Assembly (NCBI GenBank): GCA_945483525.1
Contig: CALYRV010000024.1
Location: 1 to 18,687, forward strand
Reading direction: 5' to 3'
Source: an uncultured Verrucomicrobiota bacterium
GTDB taxonomy: Bacteria; Verrucomicrobiota; Kiritimatiellia; RFP12; UBA1067
Length of the DNA stretch: 18,687 bases
A program made the translations under genes and the position numbers. Each line of letters begins with the position of its first letter. Position 1 is the stretch's first letter. A model generated the notes under the pieces. It did not search any database. It saw only the letters and a list, made by a program, of their open reading frames with translations, and was not told the origin of the DNA. This document shows, piece after piece, positions 14,884 through 18,687 of this stretch.

Positions 14884-15411
14884 CTAAAAAAGCTTCCCTT
14901 TCTCCTGCAACTCCTTCAGATTCGTCTTGGCACTACGCTGAACCTCATTCATCCAGAGGACAATCAACGAAACGTCCCACGGCTCGTCCACGCCCTCAAG
15001 CACCGCCGCAAAGGGATCGTGCTTCGCAAGCACCTCCGCCTTCACACGCTCGGCGACGACAGACATCGGATCCGTCACCACATACTCGTTGAACTTGTCG
15101 CTCTTGAGACAATAACCGTAACGTAGGATGCGAAGATCGTCCTCGTGCTCCTTCAGATACTCGAGATACGCATTCGCCTCATCACTGAAGCCGATCGTCT
15201 CAATGATGGATTTCGGCGTGATGATCTGCGGCTGATGCGCCTCCAACCGCCCCTCGCGAATTCGAATCTTGCCGGGATAGTCCTCGAGTTCTGAAATAAG
15301 CGTGTAATTGACAAGCGTATTCCCGAACGTCTCGAGATTATGCGAAGGACGCACGATGAACTTCACGTGCGTCGCCGCATACCACCTGTCGAAATCGGGA
15401 TTACTCGACAT
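14884..15411 (-). CDS. Conserved-looking protein of unknown function, 175 residues
   Basis: I do not recognise a family. It is a soluble, charged protein without signal peptide or membrane segment and without nucleotide-binding or metal motifs. It opens with 'NPDFDRWYAATHVKFIV', has a mixed beta region (about 18-60), then a helical half with 'ITPKSIIETIGFSDEANAYLEYL' (64-86), 'RILRYGYCLKSD' (93-104) and 'GVDEPWDVSLIVLWMNEVQRSAKTNLKELQEKG' split over about 140-172. Codon use and spacing match its neighbours. Its leader is a 35-bp array of 7-bp repeats with no clear Shine-Dalgarno. It sits between a YchJ-type protein and parA, probably as part of the same transcript. The regular alternation of charged and hydrophobic residues argues that it is a real gene, not a chance frame. 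Confidence 0.75.
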   Translation of the reverse strand: MSSNPDFDRWYAATHVKFIVRPSHNLETFGNTLVNYTLISELEDYPGKIRIREGRLEAHQPQIITPKSIIETIGFSDEANAYLEYLKEHEDDLRILRYGYCLKSDKFNEYVVTDPMSVVAERVKAEVLAKHDPFAAVLEGVDEPWDVSLIVLWMNEVQRSAKTNLKELQEKGKLF

Positions 15412-15416
15412 CTGCT

Positions 15417-15451
15417 ATCTACCAACTACCAGCTATCAACTACCAACTGAC
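15417..15451. repeat. 7-bp tandem repeat array (AACTACC family) filling an intergenic spacer
   Basis: There are five 7-mers in perfect register: ATCTACC, AACTACC, AGCTATC, AACTACC, AACTGAC. They fill all but a few bases of the 43-bp gap between the YchJ-like gene (ending at 15455) and the start codon at 15411, so the array would form the translation-initiation region of the 175-residue protein. Confidence 0.85.
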
Positions 15452-15454
15452 GGC

Positions 15455-15958
15455 TCACTTCCCCTTGCCGCAGCACTTCTTGTACTTCTTGCCGGAACCG
15501 CAGGGACAGGGATCGTTACGATTGATCTTGGGCTGCTCACGGACGATCGGCTTCTCTCCGACGAGTTCACCGTCCGCGAACTTCCAACCACCGTCCTCCT
15601 TGACGAACCGACTGACCTCATGATGATTACAGAACTCACCATTAGCGGTGTAGAGCGCACGAAATTCGACGACGCCATCCTTATCACCAGACTGGCCCTT
15701 CTCGGTAGCGACGATCTCAAGACCATGCCACTCGGCGGCTCGCGACCAAGCACGAGACGCCTCCTCGTCAAACTCAGCCTGTACCGCCTTGGTGGCGGAA
15801 GTCCGCAGAAACTCTACATCGCCGGTCACATAGGACGAGTAACGGGCACGCATAAGCTGTTCAGCGGATTCGGCCTTAGCCGCGCCAGCAATAATTGGAC
15901 CACAGCATTCGCCGAAGGTCTTACCCGATTTGCAGGGACACAATTCTTCGTTTTTCAT
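15455..15958 (-). CDS. ychJ: YchJ-type (UPF0225) protein with two SEC-C zinc motifs
   Basis: This 167-residue protein is of the YchJ family, whose biochemical role is not established. The N-terminal SEC-C motif is CPCKSG with Cys18-Cys19 after Cys7/Cys9, and the C-terminal one is CPCGSG (151-156) with Cys162-Cys163. Each should bind one zinc, as in the C-terminus of SecA. The middle (about 30-140) is the NTF2-like YchJ core: '[21 protein letters not shown]' (31-51) is diagnostic. The open frame extends 57 residues further upstream, but that stretch is antiparallel to nothing: it is the lnt 3' end in another frame and includes repeat-encoded residues. I therefore start at the ATG at 15958, exactly where the SEC-C family begins. 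It overlaps the end of lnt by 38 bp and seems to have its own promoter within lnt. Confidence 0.93.
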   Translation of the reverse strand: MKNEELCPCKSGKTFGECCGPIIAGAAKAESAEQLMRARYSSYVTGDVEFLRTSATKAVQAEFDEEASRAWSRAAEWHGLEIVATEKGQSGDKDGVVEFRALYTANGEFCNHHEVSRFVKEDGGWKFADGELVGEKPIVREQPKINRNDPCPCGSGKKYKKCCGKGK

Positions 15959-17588
15959 AGTTATTCCATAAGTATACCAAAATGTATCCCAGCATGAGAA
16001 GAGCAAAAGCGCACCCCAACGGACAATCGCCGAATCGGGTGTAGGGGGTGCAGGGTGTGGCGTGCAGGGTGCAGGATTCGGATGGATTCGGGATGGTGAC
16101 GCGGTCGAAGAGTGTGCCTTTCGCGTCAACGAGCAGTTTTCCGTCGCGACCGCAGAGCCAGTTCGCCTTGCCGTCAGGATAGATGATTCCCGTCACACCG
16201 GAATTGCCGACACGAACCACCGGCAGTCCCGTCTCTATCGCACGCGCTGTGGCCTGCCACGCATGACTGACCGTCTCCTGCGAATACGAAAACCAGCTGT
16301 CATTGGTGATGAACACGAGCAGCCTCGCGCCCATCTTCGCGAGCTCGCGCATCTGCGCCGAATCATTGTCCTCGTAGCAAATAGCAACGCCCAGCGGCAA
16401 GGTTGAGTCTGAAGATCGGGGAAGGTGTAAAAGCCTCAATTCGCCCGGATAGCAGGTGCCGACGGGTGCGAACTTCTGAAGCGCGGGGATGAGCTTGTCG
16501 CCAGGGATGAACTCGCCGAACGGAACGAGATGTACCTTGTCATAGAACTGGGGGTTGGGAAGCTGGGCACGAGCTGGGCATGCGTTGGAACACTCGGAGA
16601 GGTAGATGGCCGCAGAATTGTACGCCCTTCCGTCCTGCGTGTAGCGACCACCTCCGGCAAGCACCGCCTTCGCGCCAGTAAGTTTCATCATCCATTGCGA
16701 GAACCGCATCGCGTTCGGATGATCGAGCAGAGCAATCTCCGCATACGCGCTCTCGGGCAGAATCACGACATCTGGCTTTAGCGCCGAAATGTTCGCGCAG
16801 AGATTAGAATACACCGCGACGGGATTCTCTTGATCCTGCGACTTGAAACAGCACGGGAAATCGCGCTGGACAAGTGCAACGGAAAGATGAGAGGCCGAAG
16901 TTGAAGACTGGGGTTGGGAATGGAAAGAATAAATTCCGAAAATAATCGCAAACGGAACGAACGTCTCGAGCGTCCGCCACCAGCGACGATCGCGGGTAAG
17001 GAAGCGCTCTGCGATCGAAGCGATAGTGCCATTCACGAGGATTACCACGGCGCTTACGAGATACACGCCGCCAATGGCCGCAGGCGAACCGAAGCCAGCG
17101 TTGATCGGCGCGACTCCGAGCTGATTCCAAGAGAAGCCGCCGAGGAAACGCGAACGCACGAGTTCGAGTCCGCACCACAGGACTGGCTCGACAAAGAGAA
17201 TACCAAGGAAACGACGAACGAGGAATGACGAATGAGTTATTGTCCTCGTCCAGCGCCAATAAATCGCTGAGAGCCAGCCGAATGCGCCGAAGAAGAGCGC
17301 GCAGTAGGCGGCAAGACAGACCCAGCCGAGCACCACCAGCGGCCAAGGTCCGTTGTTCTTCACAATCGCCGGCATCCACGAAAGCGTGGCAAACCAAAAG
17401 ATGAAGCCGTTGACAAACCAGAGCCGCCGACTACGCTCCACCGTGCCGTTGCGCGAAAGCCACAGAAGAGGGGCCAGCGCAAAGAAACAGTCAAAACGCT
17501 CGCCCATGGGCGGAAACGAAGCCCACAGGAGAAACCCCGGCAACAGCCAGCAAAAACTCAGAATCTGCCTAAAGAACTTTACGAGCAT
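15921..17588 (-). CDS. lnt: Apolipoprotein N-acyltransferase
   Basis: Lnt is the integral inner-membrane enzyme that adds the third acyl chain to the N-terminal cysteine of lipoproteins, the last step of their maturation. The 555-residue protein has an N-terminal hydrophobic half (about residues 1-220, several helices) and a nitrilase-like periplasmic domain with the complete triad: Glu279 in 'VILPES', Lys351 in '[17 protein letters not shown]' and Cys404 in 'VAICYED'. 'TPYTRFGD' (514-521) and a final helix follow. The ATG at 17588 is preferred over a TTG at 17600 because GGGA precedes it. It overlaps the U32 gene by 10 bp. It is longer than E. coli Lnt (512), partly because low-complexity stretches encoded by 7-bp repeats interrupt loops, for example about 116-126 and 503-515. 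The outer-membrane factor at 2196-3692 would be one of its clients. Confidence 0.97.
   Translation of the reverse strand: MLVKFFRQILSFCWLLPGFLLWASFPPMGERFDCFFALAPLLWLSRNGTVERSRRLWFVNGFIFWFATLSWMPAIVKNNGPWPLVVLGWVCLAAYCALFFGAFGWLSAIYWRWTRTITHSSFLVRRFLGILFVEPVLWCGLELVRSRFLGGFSWNQLGVAPINAGFGSPAAIGGVYLVSAVVILVNGTIASIAERFLTRDRRWWRTLETFVPFAIIFGIYSFHSQPQSSTSASHLSVALVQRDFPCCFKSQDQENPVAVYSNLCANISALKPDVVILPESAYAEIALLDHPNAMRFSQWMMKLTGAKAVLAGGGRYTQDGRAYNSAAIYLSECSNACPARAQLPNPQFYDKVHLVPFGEFIPGDKLIPALQKFAPVGTCYPGELRLLHLPRSSDSTLPLGVAICYEDNDSAQMRELAKMGARLLVFITNDSWFSYSQETVSHAWQATARAIETGLPVVRVGNSGVTGIIYPDGKANWLCGRDGKLLVDAKGTLFDRVTIPNPSESCTLHATPCTPYTRFGDCPLGCAFALLMLGYILVYLWNNYEKRRIVSLQIG
15971..16000 (-). promoter_or_regulatory. 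Likely promoter inside lnt for the YchJ-type gene
   Basis: The minus strand shows TTCTCA (15995-16000), an 18-bp spacer and TATACT (15971-15976) with TG one base upstream (TGGTATACT). The start codon at 15958 is 12 bases after the -10, giving a leader of about five bases. The whole element lies in the last codons of lnt. Confidence 0.45.
16037..16073. repeat. 7-bp tandem repeat array (GGGTGCA family) in frame in lnt
   Basis: The units are GGGTGTA, (GG), GGGTGCA, GGGTGTG, GCGTGCA, GGGTGCA: five 7-mers with one 2-base slip. On the coding strand it reads [12 protein letters not shown] and runs straight into the conserved Lnt TPYTRFGD motif before the last membrane helix. Confidence 0.85.
17209..17236. 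repeat. 7-bp tandem repeat array (GAATGAG family) in frame in lnt
   Basis: There are four 7-mers in register: AAACGAC, GAACGAG, GAATGAC, GAATGAG. The coding strand reads [10 protein letters not shown] in a cytoplasmic or periplasmic loop between membrane segments of the N-terminal half of Lnt. Confidence 0.7.
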
Positions 17589-18687
17589 ATCGGATCCCAA
17601 CTGAGGTCGATACGAGAGGATACCCCCTCGGGAACATCAAACGAACGCGGCATGCGCCTCGTCGTAACCCAGAGTCCGTCACGCCGGAAGATCGCGAGTC
17701 CCTCAACTTCAGTGGCCGCCGGCTCATGGAGAGAAATGAAGAGCGGTGTGGACTGCTGTTTGAGGAATTCGACCACATAGCCAGATTCCGCGAGATATTG
17801 TATGTTCTCACGACTGTTTTCGGGACTTGCCACAAAGCGCTTCACGCCCCTCTCGGCAAGCTCCGCAAGCGCCGACGCATTGAACGCGTAAAGAGTCCAA
17901 TCCGCAGTAATATCGGTCACACCACAGGATCTCAAAAGCCGCAAGGTCGCTAGATCCGAACACTCCCACTTCGCAAATCCCTCACGGACGAGCGACTTGA
18001 CCCTGCTACGCAACTTGTTGAACTCGAGTTCGCCGTTCCAAACGGGCAGCGAAAGACGGAGAGATGAGGTTGCGGTTGAAAACTGGTGAATGGAAGACTG
18101 ACTCGTCTGAATGTTTATCGCGATAATCACCTCGTCCCAGTCGCCAGCGGGTACGGACTGATCAGCTCGTATCTTAACGGTATGCAGCGAAGACGAACCA
18201 CCAATCTCCAAACCCGACTCACTACTCCATCCAACAGCCGCATCCACCTTACGCAGACGCTCGCTCTCGCGGACGTCATCGAGCTTCTCCACGAGATCGC
18301 GGCGGAGATCGTTCAAGACGCTCATCGGCACAAAGCGATGTTCCGGATCGTTCACCGTCAGACGTCCGAGACTGTAGTCGGTCTCACCGAACTTGGAGAA
18401 CGCCTTCTCAACCGAAGCGAAGGTCTTCTCGGGGTTCTTCGCCGCGTCAAAAGCGCCGCGGATCTCGACCTCCGCACCGAAGGACCTGGCGAAAACACGC
18501 TCGGCTACAATGCCAACCTCGACATCCACCTTCACGAGACCAGGATAATCGCTCGAACGGAAGCTCGGCACCGGGAACTTCCGTTTCACTGCATTCGACA
18601 TCGAACAATAGACAGTGTCTCCAGGATGAACAAGAAACCTTTCATCCTTTGCACCACTACCGTTTCCACCTGAAACTTCTCGCTCCG
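17579..18687 (-). CDS. U32-family peptidase/RlhA-like protein, C-terminal part (5' end outside window)
   Basis: The frame has an ATG at 18601, but it stays open for 28 further codons to the window edge. Those codons (including 'HPGDTVYC') join smoothly to 'NAVKRKFPV', so I read this as the 3' part of a longer gene, with 368 residues visible. 'FSKFGETDYSLGRLTV' and 'FVPMSVLNDLRRDLVEKL' are typical of the DUF3656-type segment that follows the catalytic domain in long U32 proteins. 'ADWTLYAFNASALAELAERGVKRFVASPE' matches the C-terminal U32-like repeat ('LNVFNS' region of relatives). E. coli RlhA, needed for 23S rRNA C2501 hydroxylation, belongs to this long class; other members are annotated as collagenase-like. 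The catalytic part is not in the window, so RlhA versus another U32 role cannot be decided. It overlaps lnt by 10 bp. Confidence 0.78.
   Translation of the reverse strand, partial: EREVSGGNGSGAKDERFLVHPGDTVYCSMSNAVKRKFPVPSFRSSDYPGLVKVDVEVGIVAERVFARSFGAEVEIRGAFDAAKNPEKTFASVEKAFSKFGETDYSLGRLTVNDPEHRFVPMSVLNDLRRDLVEKLDDVRESERLRKVDAAVGWSSESGLEIGGSSSLHTVKIRADQSVPAGDWDEVIIAINIQTSQSSIHQFSTATSSLRLSLPVWNGELEFNKLRSRVKSLVREGFAKWECSDLATLRLLRSCGVTDITADWTLYAFNASALAELAERGVKRFVASPENSRENIQYLAESGYVVEFLKQQSTPLFISLHEPAATEVEGLAIFRRDGLWVTTRRMPRSFDVPEGVSSRIDLSWDPICS

Noticed and set aside
15959..16129. 57-residue N-terminal extension of the YchJ-type protein
   Set aside because: The extension is the lnt 3' end in another frame, includes heptamer-derived residues, and the SEC-C family begins at the ATG at 15958.
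18063..18106. Heptamer array in the U32-like gene (protein QFSTATSSLR)
   Set aside because: Similar in flavour to the TCAACCT family, but the period is broken (6 bp between the best units), so it is too degenerate to support.
18599..18601. ATG as the true start of the U32-like gene
   Set aside because: The frame stays open to the window edge, the upstream residues fit the family, and the catalytic U32 domain would otherwise be absent.
1..18687. tRNA, rRNA, CRISPR, transposase or prophage genes
   Set aside because: I saw no cloverleaf-like sequence, no array of identical direct repeats with unique spacers, and no transposase, integrase or phage motif. The 7-bp arrays are too short in unit and lack spacers, so they are not CRISPR.

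Overview
The window reads as chromosomal DNA of a Gram-negative bacterium. It carries an apolipoprotein N-acyltransferase, a complete tripartite RND efflux pump with an outer-membrane lipoprotein channel, and a small outer-membrane beta-barrel. All visible promoters have sigma70-type, often perfect, TATAAT boxes rather than the Bacteroidota type. My best guess is a gut or anaerobic member of the PVC superphylum (Kiritimatiellota/Verrucomicrobiota/Lentisphaerota). That guess rests on gene style and on the dispersed 7-bp tandem repeats, not on a marker gene. Every supported gene lies on the minus strand, so the window is read from high to low coordinates. The many plus-strand open frames look like shadows.

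Right part (18687 down to about 12300): a compact run of housekeeping and envelope genes. In order these are the 3' part of a U32-family peptidase gene running off the window, lnt, a YchJ-type SEC-C protein with its own likely promoter inside lnt, an unrecognised 175-residue protein, an orphan parA, a family 2 glycosyltransferase and epmA. Coding ends overlap or nearly touch. The only two sizeable spacers in the run contain 35-bp arrays of 7-bp repeats.

Middle (12284 to 8938): a monocistronic outer-membrane porin-like protein with its own promoter and a strong intrinsic terminator. It is followed at once by a secreted family 3 glycoside hydrolase whose two main domains are in swapped order. 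The GH3 promoter appears to be nested against the terminator's T-run.

Left part (8891 to 276): an efflux operon in the order AcrR-type TetR repressor, periplasmic adaptor, RND pump, outer-membrane factor, FkbH-like HAD protein, second TetR regulator. It starts at a promoter whose -35/-10 spacer is covered by an operator with the same ACATAC-N10-GTATGT layout as the Escherichia coli AcrR operator. The last genes are translationally coupled (TGATG, GTGA and a 17-bp overlap). The FkbH-like gene inside an efflux operon is the least expected member. It suggests the pump may export, or respond to, a product made with a phosphoglycerate-derived unit, but that is inference.

Two patterns cut across the gene list. 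(1) Six clear loci, from at least five sequence families, hold 7-bp tandem arrays (about 20-37 bp), some in spacers and some in frame within protein loops, with lnt hit repeatedly. (2) Genes at the head of transcripts have an extended -10 box only 7-12 bases before the start codon and no Shine-Dalgarno, suggesting leaderless or near-leaderless mRNAs. Several downstream genes carry good GGAG/GAGG sites. The leftmost 275 bases hold no supported gene, only a palindromic repeat.
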